The notes below the pieces were generated by a model. That model did not search any database. It had not been told where the DNA came from and was given only the letters and a program-made list of their open reading frames with translations. The translations under genes and the position numbers were made by a program. This document shows, in pieces, positions 7,548-13,281 of a stretch of DNA of 46,077 bases. The stretch spans positions 1-46,077 of the IMG/VR virus record IMGVR_UViG_3300030107_004688. The stretch is one strand, 5' to 3'. Source of the stretch: a virus. How positions within the stretch are numbered: the stretch's first letter is position 1; each line of letters begins with the position of its first letter.

Positions 7548-7587
7548 ATGTAAAGATTGTAAATGTAACCCTTGTAAGTGTAAATAA
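7540..7587 (+). CDS. 15-residue six-cysteine peptide (MCKCKDCKCNPCKCK)
   Basis: An open frame of 15 codons reads MCKCKDCKCNPCKCK, with cysteines at 2, 4, 7, 9, 12 and 14, i.e. three CXC units spaced by two residues. This spacing is metallothionein-like and could bind a soft metal ion or a small metal cluster. The ATG lies inside the last codons of iscU (ATGTGTAA, eight-base overlap), and the stop is one base before the small terminase ATG. The frame therefore fills the gap exactly. The upstream AAAGAAAA is a weak ribosome-binding site, so coupling to iscU is likely. It is too short to be certain by sequence alone. Confidence 0.5.
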   Translation: MCKCKDCKCNPCKCK

Positions 7588-7588
7588 T

Positions 7589-7819
7589 ATGGAAGAAACA
7601 GATAAATTAAATTCTCTCTTTGATGCAGTTACCGAAGAGTTACTTACTAAAATCAAATCTGGAGAAGCAAAACCAGCAGACTTAGCTGTAGCTGTAAAAT
7701 TTCTTAAAGATAATAACATAACATGTGTTCCTACTGATGGTAATTCTTTAGAAGAGCTTATGAAGAGTATGCCATTTAGTGCTGAAGATAAAATTCCTTA
7801 TAATTCGTTTAAATCATGA
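7589..7819 (+). CDS. terS: Small terminase subunit (T7 gp18-like)
   Basis: 76 residues, all-helical and acidic, with TEELLTKIKSGEAKPADLAV followed by AVKFLKDNNI. This is the recognisable core of small terminases in marine T7-like phages. It recognises the DNA concatemer and passes it to the large subunit. It lies 150 bases upstream of the large subunit, as expected. T7 gp18 is a little longer (89 residues). The start follows the CXC minigene by one base; no strong Shine-Dalgarno is seen, so re-initiation after the minigene or iscU is likely. Confidence 0.8.
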   Translation: MEETDKLNSLFDAVTEELLTKIKSGEAKPADLAVAVKFLKDNNITCVPTDGNSLEELMKSMPFSAEDKIPYNSFKS

Positions 7820-7860
7820 AAAAAAAGAAAAAAAAGATTCCGAAATACATTCATAAATAA
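7816..7860 (+). CDS. Possible 14-residue polybasic peptide
   Basis: The frame MKKKKKKIPKYIHK overlaps the small terminase stop as ATGA and ends with TAA before the hairpin gap. Nine of fourteen residues are Lys or His. Such a peptide could bind DNA or the procapsid, but it may equally be an accident of the A-rich sequence. No ribosome-binding site is visible. It is listed because the four-base overlap matches the style of the other genes here. Confidence 0.3.
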   Translation: MKKKKKKIPKYIHK

Positions 7861-7915
7861 AAAGTTTTAACCCTCCTAATAGATTATCATTCAAATCTCC
7901 TTTCTTCCTTTACAG

Positions 7916-7939
7916 AGCGATCTGAGCACTCTCAGAGCT
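7916..7939 (+). other. Hairpin upstream of the large terminase
   Basis: TCTGAG and CTCAGA form a six-base stem with a CACT loop. AGC/GCT pair outside it past a two-base GA bulge. No T-run follows, so it does not look like a simple terminator. It sits about 30 bases before the terminase start, where no Shine-Dalgarno is present. An RNase III or other processing site, as in T7 mRNAs, is a reasonable guess. Confidence 0.55.
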
Positions 7940-7967
7940 AATCCCTTAATTATAGCCTAAATCATAT

Positions 7968-9650
7968 ATGAAAAACAGAAAAGAACCTAAAAATCCACTT
8001 CTGGACTTTAGGAACTTTGTTTTTTTGGTTTGGGAACACTTAACTCTCCCTGAACCAACTCCTGTTCAATACGATATTGCTGACTATTTACAAAATGCTC
8101 CCAAGAGAGCAGTCATTGAAGCATTTCGTGGAGTTGGAAAAAGTTACATAACTTCTGCTTTCGTTTGCTGGAAGTTACTCCTTGATTCTGAAACTAAAGT
8201 CTTGGTTGTTTCAGCTTCTAAAGTCAGGTCCGATGACTTTTCAACCTTTACACAGAGATTGATAAATGAATTACCTATTCTTCACCACCTTAAATCACGA
8301 GAAGGACAGAGACAAAGCAAGGTAGCTTTCGATGTCGGTCCATGTCAAGCTAGTCACAGTCCCTCTGTTAAGTCAGTTGGGATTACAGGACAGTTGTCTG
8401 GATCTCGTGCAGATATAATTGTAGCTGATGACGTTGAAGTTCCAAATAACTCAATGACTCAGACTATGCGTGATAAACTTTCAGAAGCAGTTAAAGAATT
8501 TGATGCTGTACTAAAACCAGATGGCAGTATTGTCTATCTTGGTACACCTCAAACAGAAATGAGTCTTTATGAAACACTTCCTGAAAGAGGTTATGAAGTC
8601 AGAATCTGGCCCAGTAGATACCCAGACGAAAAACAAGTTCTTAGGTATTCCAATAAACTTAGTCCATTTATTCAAGATCGTCTTGATCGTGGCTATAATG
8701 TTGGAGATCCTACTGATCCATTACGCTTCGATGCCGAAGACCTATTGGAGCGAGAACTCTCCTACGGAAAATCTGGCTTCGCACTTCAATTCCAATTAGA
8801 TACATCACTCTCAGATGCAGATAAATATCCACTAAAACTATCTGATCTTATCATAATGGGTGTTGACTCTGATAAAGCTCCTGAGAAGCCTGTATGGACT
8901 AGAGATCCTAGAAATAAACTTACTGATCTCCCAAATGTAGGACTTCCAGGAGACTTCTTTTATTCACCAGAAACAAAACTAGGAGATTGGATTCAATATT
9001 CTGGTTCTGTTCTTTCTATAGATCCAAGCGGTAGAGGAAAAGATGAAACTGGATATGCAGTAGTTAAGATGTTGAATGGTTTTCTCTACGTTACTGAGTG
9101 TGGAGGACTTAGAGGAGGTTATAAGGATACTAACCTTAAATCTCTCTCAGTAATTGCTAAAAGAAATAATGTAAACCTCATCCTTATCGAGTCTAACTTT
9201 GGAGATGGGATGTTTATGGAACTCCTGAAACCAGTTCTCAGGAAAATTCACAATGTAACCATAGAGGAAATAAGAAGTAATGTCCAAAAAGAAAAGAGGA
9301 TTGTGGATACTCTTGAGCCTGTCATGAATCAACATAGACTTGTGATTGATCCAAAGGTTATTGAGAATGACTACAAGACAGTTCAGGAGTATCCTGTGGA
9401 ATCCCAAGCTCGATATATGCTTTTCCACCAGATGACAAGGATTACTAAGGACAAAGGTGCTTTGATCCATGACGATAGACTTGATGCTCTCCAAATGGCA
9501 GTCCAATACTGGGTAGATTTCATGGCAGCGGATGCTGAGATTGAGATACGAACACGAAAAGATGAACTTTTTGATATGGAAATTGAAAAGTTTATGAATG
9601 GTGTCTTGAATAATAATAAAAACATAGATTCTTCTCCTACTTGGATGTGA
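7968..9650 (+). CDS. terL: Large terminase subunit (T7 gp19-like)
   Basis: 560 residues, close to the T7 size. This is the ATPase-nuclease motor that cuts and packages DNA into the procapsid. The Walker A-like loop AFRGVGKSY is at 52-60, and Walker B ADIIVADDVE at 148-157. The RNase H-like nuclease acids are in SIDPSGRGKDETG (D352), LILIESNFGDG (E408) and HDDRLDALQMA near 515. The start ATG 7968 lacks a Shine-Dalgarno and is preceded by the AT-rich CTTAATTA leader shared with the capsid and gp11-like genes. In T7-type genomes this gene is close to the right end, which places the natural terminus just downstream. Confidence 0.95.
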   Translation: MKNRKEPKNPLLDFRNFVFLVWEHLTLPEPTPVQYDIADYLQNAPKRAVIEAFRGVGKSYITSAFVCWKLLLDSETKVLVVSASKVRSDDFSTFTQRLINELPILHHLKSREGQRQSKVAFDVGPCQASHSPSVKSVGITGQLSGSRADIIVADDVEVPNNSMTQTMRDKLSEAVKEFDAVLKPDGSIVYLGTPQTEMSLYETLPERGYEVRIWPSRYPDEKQVLRYSNKLSPFIQDRLDRGYNVGDPTDPLRFDAEDLLERELSYGKSGFALQFQLDTSLSDADKYPLKLSDLIIMGVDSDKAPEKPVWTRDPRNKLTDLPNVGLPGDFFYSPETKLGDWIQYSGSVLSIDPSGRGKDETGYAVVKMLNGFLYVTECGGLRGGYKDTNLKSLSVIAKRNNVNLILIESNFGDGMFMELLKPVLRKIHNVTIEEIRSNVQKEKRIVDTLEPVMNQHRLVIDPKVIENDYKTVQEYPVESQARYMLFHQMTRITKDKGALIHDDRLDALQMAVQYWVDFMAADAEIEIRTRKDELFDMEIEKFMNGVLNNNKNIDSSPTWM

Positions 9651-9676
9651 TTAAGTTAACATAATAAACAATTCTC

Positions 9677-9689
9677 CTACTCTAGATAT
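9677..9689 (+). promoter_or_regulatory. Candidate phage RNA polymerase promoter, copy A
   Basis: CTACTCTAGATAT occurs here, 26 bases after the large terminase stop, and again with all 13 bases at 17864; a 10-base version is at 26039. All three sites lie in intergenic gaps, as single-subunit polymerase promoters do. This copy is where T7 has its right-end promoter phiOR. GGG follows at 9690, a plausible start. The assignment is inferred from repetition and position. Confidence 0.6.
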
Positions 9690-9697
9690 GGGCTAGT

Positions 9698-9829
9698 TTG
9701 AAGTATATAGTACATACAAGACTCCGTTATAAGACTTCTGATGGATACAGAGGTGTTATAGTTGAGATAAAGGAGAAACCACCAGAAGAAAAGAAGAAAC
9801 CTAAATATTTTCAGAAAAATTCTGAGTAG
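9698..9829 (+). CDS. Possible 43-residue basic protein at the gp19.5 position
   Basis: From a TTG at 9698 the frame reads MKYIVHTRLRYKTSDGYRGV then a Lys/Glu/Pro-rich tail (EKPPEEKKKPKYFQKNSE). It has a coherent beta-like N-terminus and ends with TAG. There is no ATG or Shine-Dalgarno, and an in-frame stop lies shortly upstream. T7 has a small gene, 19.5, at the same place after the terminase and the phiOR promoter. The position and the protein-like composition support it moderately; the function is unknown. Confidence 0.45.
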   Translation: MKYIVHTRLRYKTSDGYRGVIVEIKEKPPEEKKKPKYFQKNSE

Positions 9830-9834
9830 GTGTA

Positions 9835-9850
9835 ATCGATAGTGATCGAT
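9835..9850 (+). other. ATCGAT inverted repeat
   Basis: Two ATCGAT copies flank AGTG and form a six-base stem. TTTTAC follows a few bases later. It lies right after the small gene at 9698 and could stop late transcription weakly or serve as a protein-binding dyad. Both readings are speculative. Confidence 0.4.
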
Positions 9851-9977
9851 GATTTTACCCCATTCAATATTGCACGAACCATTTTTAAAAATCTGCCATT
9901 TTTTTTAAATTCTGCACCTTGAAATTACAAAATCTCAGCACCTCTTGGAACACCTTTTAAAATTCTCAAAATAATCT

Positions 9978-10057
9978 TGATTTATTCTGATTTATTCTGA
10001 TTTGTTTTAAGGTGTTTTGATTCATTCTAATTCATTATGATTTGTTCTGAGATTTTG
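9978..10057. repeat. Eight tandem 10-bp phased units (TGATTTATTC type)
   Basis: Starting at 9978 the sequence reads as consecutive ten-base units: TGATTTATTC twice, TGATTTGTTT, TAAGGTGTTT, TGATTCATTC, TAATTCATTA, TGATTTGTTC, TGAGATTTTG. Most begin TGATT or TAATT, so the T-rich tracts recur once per helical turn. Phased T tracts bend DNA. The array lies in the large non-coding stretch between the terminase and the first early gene, where T7 has its terminal repeat and short repeat arrays. A packaging, terminal-processing or early-promoter role is inferred. Confidence 0.75.
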
Positions 10058-10078
10058 AGCTTGTTTTTGTGTTTTTTG

Positions 10079-10105
10079 TATCTATATGTTTTTTTGGTAT
10101 AGATA
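10079..10105. other. TATCTATA/TATAGATA dyad in the early leader
   Basis: Perfect eight-base inverted repeat with an 11-base T-rich spacer. It sits in a very AT-rich part of the early leader, where -10-like boxes are abundant. It could be an operator, a hairpin in RNA, or part of an early host-type promoter. A shorter AATTC-TTTT-GAATT dyad follows at 10131-10144. Nothing else was seen between 10106 and 10198. Confidence 0.45.
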
Positions 10106-10198
10106 TTGTTTATCTTATTTATACAAATTTAATTCTTTTGAATTGAATTTTTATTTGTAGCATTTGCAAGGGATTTGAGAATTGGCTCAAAATATCAC

Positions 10199-10227
10199 TT
10201 GACATGTTTTACAAACTTTAGTAGTTT
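10199..10227 (+). promoter_or_regulatory. Candidate host sigma70-type early promoter
   Basis: A perfect -35 box TTGACA at 10199-10204 is followed after 17 bases by TAGTTT, a weak -10 match (three of six). It lies about 60 bases upstream of the first early gene. T7-like phages use host RNA polymerase for this region, so a promoter here is expected. Other -10-like boxes are present upstream, and the real start may use one of them. Confidence 0.5.
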
Positions 10228-10277
10228 TAGAGCACCTCAGAAAATTGTTTTTGAGGCTTTCAAAATTAACTTTAAAT

Positions 10278-10294
10278 AAAAGAGGTAACAATGG
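10278..10294 (+). repeat. Repeated early-gene leader AAAGAGGTAACAATGGC, copy 1 of 3
   Basis: The same 17 bases, containing the ribosome-binding site GAGG, the spacer TAACA and the start codon with Gly/Ala-type second codon, recur at 10766-10782 and 11123-11139. Variants with GAGGATAAA precede the next two genes. Identical leaders on unrelated proteins suggest a shared strong early translation signal. Confidence 0.7.
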
Positions 10295-10674
10295 CTTATT
10301 CATTAGATTTCAAAACAAGTGAAGTTTGGAAAGGTGATAATCATATCTTAGGTTCAGATTACAGAGCGGAATGTTTAAATGTAAAAGCTTATCAAGCTTA
10401 TATGACAGACCCAACAAAACAGTCTGATTCATTTTTCAGAAAGCAAAACGGAAAATGTAGAATTTGGAGTAAAGAGGAAGTAAGAAAGGAAAATATAAAA
10501 AGAAAGCTTTTGAAGCCTACATTTAAAGAATATCTTTCAATCAAATGGAATGAGTTCAAAACAGAATGGAATAACGAACAACGTAATCCGTTTTGGTTTA
10601 AATGTTTATTTATTGGTTCTTGCTCAGTTTCAATTATTGCAAGCATCATGATGGTTTTATTTCCTAACATGTAA
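10291..10674 (+). CDS. First early protein, hypothetical, C-terminal membrane anchor
   Basis: 127 residues, basic, with one hydrophobic segment near the C-terminus (FKCLFIGSCSVSIIASIMMV). The body is rich in Lys, Trp and Tyr and carries five Cys. No family was recognised. It is the first gene after the early promoter region, has the GAGGTAACA leader and is followed by a strong terminator. This is where T7 places host-takeover functions such as gp0.3. A role in disarming the host is an inference from position only. Confidence 0.6.
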   Translation: MAYSLDFKTSEVWKGDNHILGSDYRAECLNVKAYQAYMTDPTKQSDSFFRKQNGKCRIWSKEEVRKENIKRKLLKPTFKEYLSIKWNEFKTEWNNEQRNPFWFKCLFIGSCSVSIIASIMMVLFPNM

Positions 10675-10708
10675 ATTTTTCACTGGTTCAGATTGAATCA
10701 GTTAATAT

Positions 10709-10751
10709 ATAGCCGTATAAGCTTCAGATTGGCTTGTACGGCTATTTTTTT
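10709..10751 (+). terminator. Rho-independent terminator after the first early gene
   Basis: A 14-base stem (ATAGCCGTATAAGC with GCTTGTACGGCTAT, one T-G wobble) with a nine-base loop is followed by seven T. This is a textbook intrinsic terminator in an otherwise AT-rich region. It separates the first early gene from the rest, and read-through or an internal promoter must supply the later early genes. Confidence 0.9.
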
Positions 10752-10765
10752 GTCTAATCTATACT

Positions 10766-10782
10766 AAAGAGGTAACAATGGC
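10766..10782 (+). repeat. Repeated early-gene leader, copy 2 of 3
   Basis: Identical to the leader at 10278. It lies 15 bases after the terminator's T-run and provides the ribosome-binding site and start of the gene at 10778. Confidence 0.7.
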
Positions 10783-11113
10783 TAAACTTTCAAGAGAACG
10801 CAAGCAAGAATTAATTAAGCTTTTAAAATCTTATTTCAAAAAAGATTCAACAGCATTTTGTAATTTAAAAAATGTTTCAAAAAATGGAGATTACAGAAAC
10901 ATCCAAATTTTATCATGTAAGAAAAACAGAATTTATAATTTATCTTATGCTGTTGCTGAATTATGCGGATTTACATTTAAAAGCAATACTAATTCTGTAG
11001 GTGTAAGAGGTGGTGGAATGGATATGGGATTTCATATAGTCAATACATTATCACATTATCTTTATTCTAATAAAGAACGAGGAGAATATTATATTAATTC
11101 ACAATGGATTTAA
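10778..11113 (+). CDS. Early protein with conserved GGGMDMGFHIV motif
   Basis: 111 residues. The C-terminal half carries RGGGMDMGFHIVNTLSHYLY, a motif I recognise from uncharacterised proteins in many tailed phages. It follows a beta-rich N-terminal half (NVSKNGDYRNIQILSCKKNR, IYNLSYAVAELCGF). The conserved combination suggests a small globular domain shared across phages, but its function is not known to me. Basic N-terminus, no membrane segment. It lies just downstream of the terminator and shares the 17-base leader of its neighbours. Confidence 0.6.
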   Translation: MAKLSRERKQELIKLLKSYFKKDSTAFCNLKNVSKNGDYRNIQILSCKKNRIYNLSYAVAELCGFTFKSNTNSVGVRGGGMDMGFHIVNTLSHYLYSNKERGEYYINSQWI

Positions 11114-11122
11114 TCTTAATCA

Positions 11123-11139
11123 AAAGAGGTAACAATGGC
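11123..11139 (+). repeat. Repeated early-gene leader, copy 3 of 3
   Basis: Identical to the leaders at 10278 and 10766. It provides the ribosome-binding site and start of the gene at 11135. Confidence 0.7.
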
Positions 11140-11521
11140 ACATTCAAACACTAAGGTCAAACAAACATCCAAAAGTTTCAGAATTTGGATTGAAGGTAAA
11201 AAGCTTATTGATTCAGGATTCAAACCAAATGCAAGATATAACATTGAATATTTGGTAAAAACAAAAACTATAATTCTTGAAATTGCAGAAAATGGTAAAA
11301 GAAAGGTGAGCAACTCAAAACGAAATGGAATTGATAGACCGATAATTGATCTTGAAAGCAAGAAAATTGGTATTTTATATGAGGAAGGAAAATTGCTTTT
11401 AGTATCTTATTTAAAGCATAAAATTATAATACAAGAAAAACAGGAAAATATATCTTTGCCACATCCAACTTTTACAATTCCAAAAAAGAAAAATATATTT
11501 CAAACTTTATTTGGAGTTTAA
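11135..11521 (+). CDS. Early protein, possibly SymE/AbrB-like
   Basis: 128 residues. Residues 14-75 (SFRIWIEGKKLIDSGFKPNA, then EYLVKTKTIILEI, KRKVS and RPIIDLES) resemble a small swapped-hairpin fold seen in SymE-like or AbrB-like proteins and in proteins linked to phage cytosine methylases. The remainder is beta-rich and basic, ending in an aromatic tail. It lies two kilobases upstream of the methyltransferase in the same early operon. DNA or RNA binding is plausible. The similarity is from memory of motif order only, so the call is tentative. Confidence 0.45.
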   Translation: MAHSNTKVKQTSKSFRIWIEGKKLIDSGFKPNARYNIEYLVKTKTIILEIAENGKRKVSNSKRNGIDRPIIDLESKKIGILYEEGKLLLVSYLKHKIIIQEKQENISLPHPTFTIPKKKNIFQTLFGV

Positions 11522-11543
11522 AATTTAATCAAAAGAGGATAAA

Positions 11544-11660
11544 ATGGGAAAATGTAAGCTATGCGGAACTAATAAAAGCGTAAAATACAAATTTAAAAAA
11601 GATGATTATTGTAATCGTTGTATAGTTCATATTTGGAAAATTAATAGAAAGAGAGGATAA
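11544..11660 (+). CDS. Small zinc-ribbon-like protein
   Basis: 38 residues: MGKCKLCGTNKSVKYKFKKD, DYCNRCIVH and a basic end. Two CXXC pairs (C4/C7 and C23/C26) make a minimal zinc ribbon. AAAAGAGGATAAA precedes the ATG, and the next gene begins one base after the stop. Small zinc-binding early proteins often bind nucleic acid or host polymerase, but no target is evident here. Confidence 0.6.
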   Translation: MGKCKLCGTNKSVKYKFKKDDYCNRCIVHIWKINRKRG

Positions 11661-11661
11661 A

Positions 11662-12438
11662 ATGGAATTACTTGGAACAAACTCAAATCCAAAACTAATG
11701 ACAGAACATTCAGCAGAATTTGAAAAGCTTTTAAATCAATTAAATAAGAAGTATTTTCAAATCAAATCAGAATTTAAGGGTACTATAACTGGAGGTGTTT
11801 CACTTGCACCAAATAAGCAAAACGGATTGAATGTTGATTTATGTGGAGGACATTCGACAAAAGCTTGTAGAAAGGGTTGCTTATTTGTTCAAGGTCGAGG
11901 CAGAATGAAGCCAGTAGAAAATGCAAGAATCAAAAAAGCTGTATTTTTCATAAAAGAAAATAAACAGTTTGTAAGTCAATTAATTACTGAATTAGCAAAA
12001 CTTGAAAGGAGAGCAAAAAAGAGAAATATTAAGCCATGTGTTAGATTAAATGTACTTTCTGACATTAAATGGGAAAATATCAAACATGATGGAAAAACAG
12101 TTTTTGAACTTTTTCCAAATATAGAATTTTACGATTATACAAAAAACTGGAAAAGGGATGTTTCAAATATTCCAAATTATACTCTGACTTATTCAAAATC
12201 AGAAGAGTATGAAATTAACCAAATTCCTGGAATGCTACAAGCTCAGAAAAACGTAGCTATGATTTTCAGGAATGAAATACCAAAAAGCTTTAGTATTGGA
12301 GAAAATAAAATGGAAGTAATTAATGGTGATGTTCATGATTTAAGATTCATGGACAAAAAAGGTGTAATCGTAGGATTAACTGCAAAGGGATCACTCAAAA
12401 AAGATAAAGATGTTGAGGGATTTGTATATGATAACTAA
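11662..12438 (+). CDS. Gp88-like phage protein (DUF7227-type)
   Basis: 258 residues. The order of motifs matches a family known as phage gene product 88: GGVSLAPNKQNGLNVDLCGG, KACRKGCLFVQGRGR, RLNVLSDIKWE, a FYDYTKNW element, and YTLTYSKSEEYE. Three cysteines (C61, C69, C73) cluster in the N-terminal third and look like metal or Fe-S ligands. The biochemical activity of the family is not established. Spacing of one base from the zinc-ribbon gene suggests coupling. A Cys-cluster enzyme together with phage IscU in one genome is noteworthy, though no link is shown. Confidence 0.65.
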   Translation: MELLGTNSNPKLMTEHSAEFEKLLNQLNKKYFQIKSEFKGTITGGVSLAPNKQNGLNVDLCGGHSTKACRKGCLFVQGRGRMKPVENARIKKAVFFIKENKQFVSQLITELAKLERRAKKRNIKPCVRLNVLSDIKWENIKHDGKTVFELFPNIEFYDYTKNWKRDVSNIPNYTLTYSKSEEYEINQIPGMLQAQKNVAMIFRNEIPKSFSIGENKMEVINGDVHDLRFMDKKGVIVGLTAKGSLKKDKDVEGFVYDN

Positions 12439-12460
12439 TTCCTGGAACCAGGATAACTAA
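12430..12460. repeat. GATAACTAA direct repeats around a TCCTGG/CCAGGA palindrome
   Basis: Nine-base direct repeats (12430-12438 and 12452-12460) flank TTCCTGGAACCAG, in which TCCTGG pairs with CCAGGA over two bases. The left repeat includes the stop of the gp88-like gene. The inverted core is too tight for a good RNA hairpin, which favours a DNA-binding site. Confidence 0.5.
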
Positions 12461-12475
12461 CATTAGGAGAACAAA

Positions 12476-12673
12476 ATGATTACTGAATATAACAAAATTA
12501 ATTCAAAGTTGGCTAGAGCTAACTCAGAATTTAAACATGAAAAAGTAGAAAATAAGTTTTGCCATAGAACAAGAAATAATGCATCTATGAAAAGTTTTAA
12601 AAAGGAGTTTAATAGAGCACAGAGAGCCTATGGTAAGTCTGTTGTTAGACTTGCTATGAATGGCGTAATTTAA
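12476..12673 (+). CDS. Hypothetical small basic protein
   Basis: 65 residues, basic, helical-looking (KKEFNRAQRAYGKSVVRLAM). AGGAGAACAAA precedes the ATG, a ribosome-binding cassette used by at least six genes here. No family was recognised. A nucleic-acid-binding role fits the charge but is not shown. Confidence 0.55.
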   Translation: MITEYNKINSKLARANSEFKHEKVENKFCHRTRNNASMKSFKKEFNRAQRAYGKSVVRLAMNGVI

Positions 12674-12693
12674 ACCTATAAGAGGAGAACAAA

Positions 12694-12909
12694 ATGGAAT
12701 GGAAAAATATCACTAAAGAAATAATAATTCAAGAAAGGATAGAATTTGGAAATGTCCGATACTATCCAATAAATGAGCTTGGAAAGAAATTTGCTCATCT
12801 GTTAGGAACTAAAACATTAACTATTGAAGCTTTAGATTTCATAGTTGAGGAACTTGGAATTACTGTAAATTTTAAACAAAGTGAATTAAAAAAATGGAGG
12901 ACATTATGA
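12694..12909 (+). CDS. Hypothetical early protein
   Basis: 71 residues, with a balanced charge and a FAHLLGTKTLTIEALDFIVE helix-rich centre. The leader AGGAGAACAAA is the same cassette as its neighbours. The stop overlaps the next start as ATGA. Function unknown. Confidence 0.55.
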   Translation: MEWKNITKEIIIQERIEFGNVRYYPINELGKKFAHLLGTKTLTIEALDFIVEELGITVNFKQSELKKWRTL

Positions 12910-13100
12910 AAAAAACATTGACAAATTCAAGAAAATTAAATAAGCTATTTAGTACAGCATCAGATGAAGAGGTCAAAACAGAAATGCCTTTAGGCTTTAA
13001 TGTAGTAATTGACATTAGAGGAAGTAGAGGAGAAGAGAAAGATAGACAACAAATGAGAATGTACTCAAGTCTAGATGAAAATTGGTCAGGACATCGATAA
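12906..13100 (+). CDS. Hypothetical small basic protein
   Basis: 64 residues from ATG 12906, chosen because TGGAGG lies six bases upstream and the start overlaps the previous stop. An ATG at 12894 would add four residues but lacks a ribosome-binding site. The middle (GFNVVIDIRGSRGEEKDRQQ) is strand then charged helix. No family was recognised. Confidence 0.5.
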   Translation: MKKTLTNSRKLNKLFSTASDEEVKTEMPLGFNVVIDIRGSRGEEKDRQQMRMYSSLDENWSGHR

Positions 13101-13110
13101 GGAGAACAAA

Positions 13111-13281
13111 ATGTATACAAATGAATTAAATGAAATTTGGTATGCGTTACATACTAATATCGAAGCTGAGGAGTATAAAAGATGGGATGATTTATGTACA
13201 GCTATGGCTTTCATTGAACAAGCTTTAGGACATGAAGATTTCCAAGCTGAAGACCCTATAGACCTAAATAAGGAGAACTAA
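13111..13281 (+). CDS. Hypothetical small acidic protein
   Basis: 56 residues from ATG 13111, which has the AGGAGAACAAA cassette; an upstream in-frame ATG at 13075 overlaps the previous gene and has no such signal. The protein is acidic and helical (MYTNELNEIWYALHTN, WDDLCTAMAFIEQALG). It ends one base before the methyltransferase start, so the two are probably co-translated. Function unknown. Confidence 0.55.
   Translation: MYTNELNEIWYALHTNIEAEEYKRWDDLCTAMAFIEQALGHEDFQAEDPIDLNKEN

Noticed and set aside
9147-9506. Minus-strand open frame of 119 codons opposite the large terminase
   Set aside because: It covers the terminase nuclease domain, which is conserved. The translation has no domain-like pattern and no start signal.
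9978-10057. CRISPR array
   Set aside because: The units are ten bases with no spacers between them, and no cas genes are present.
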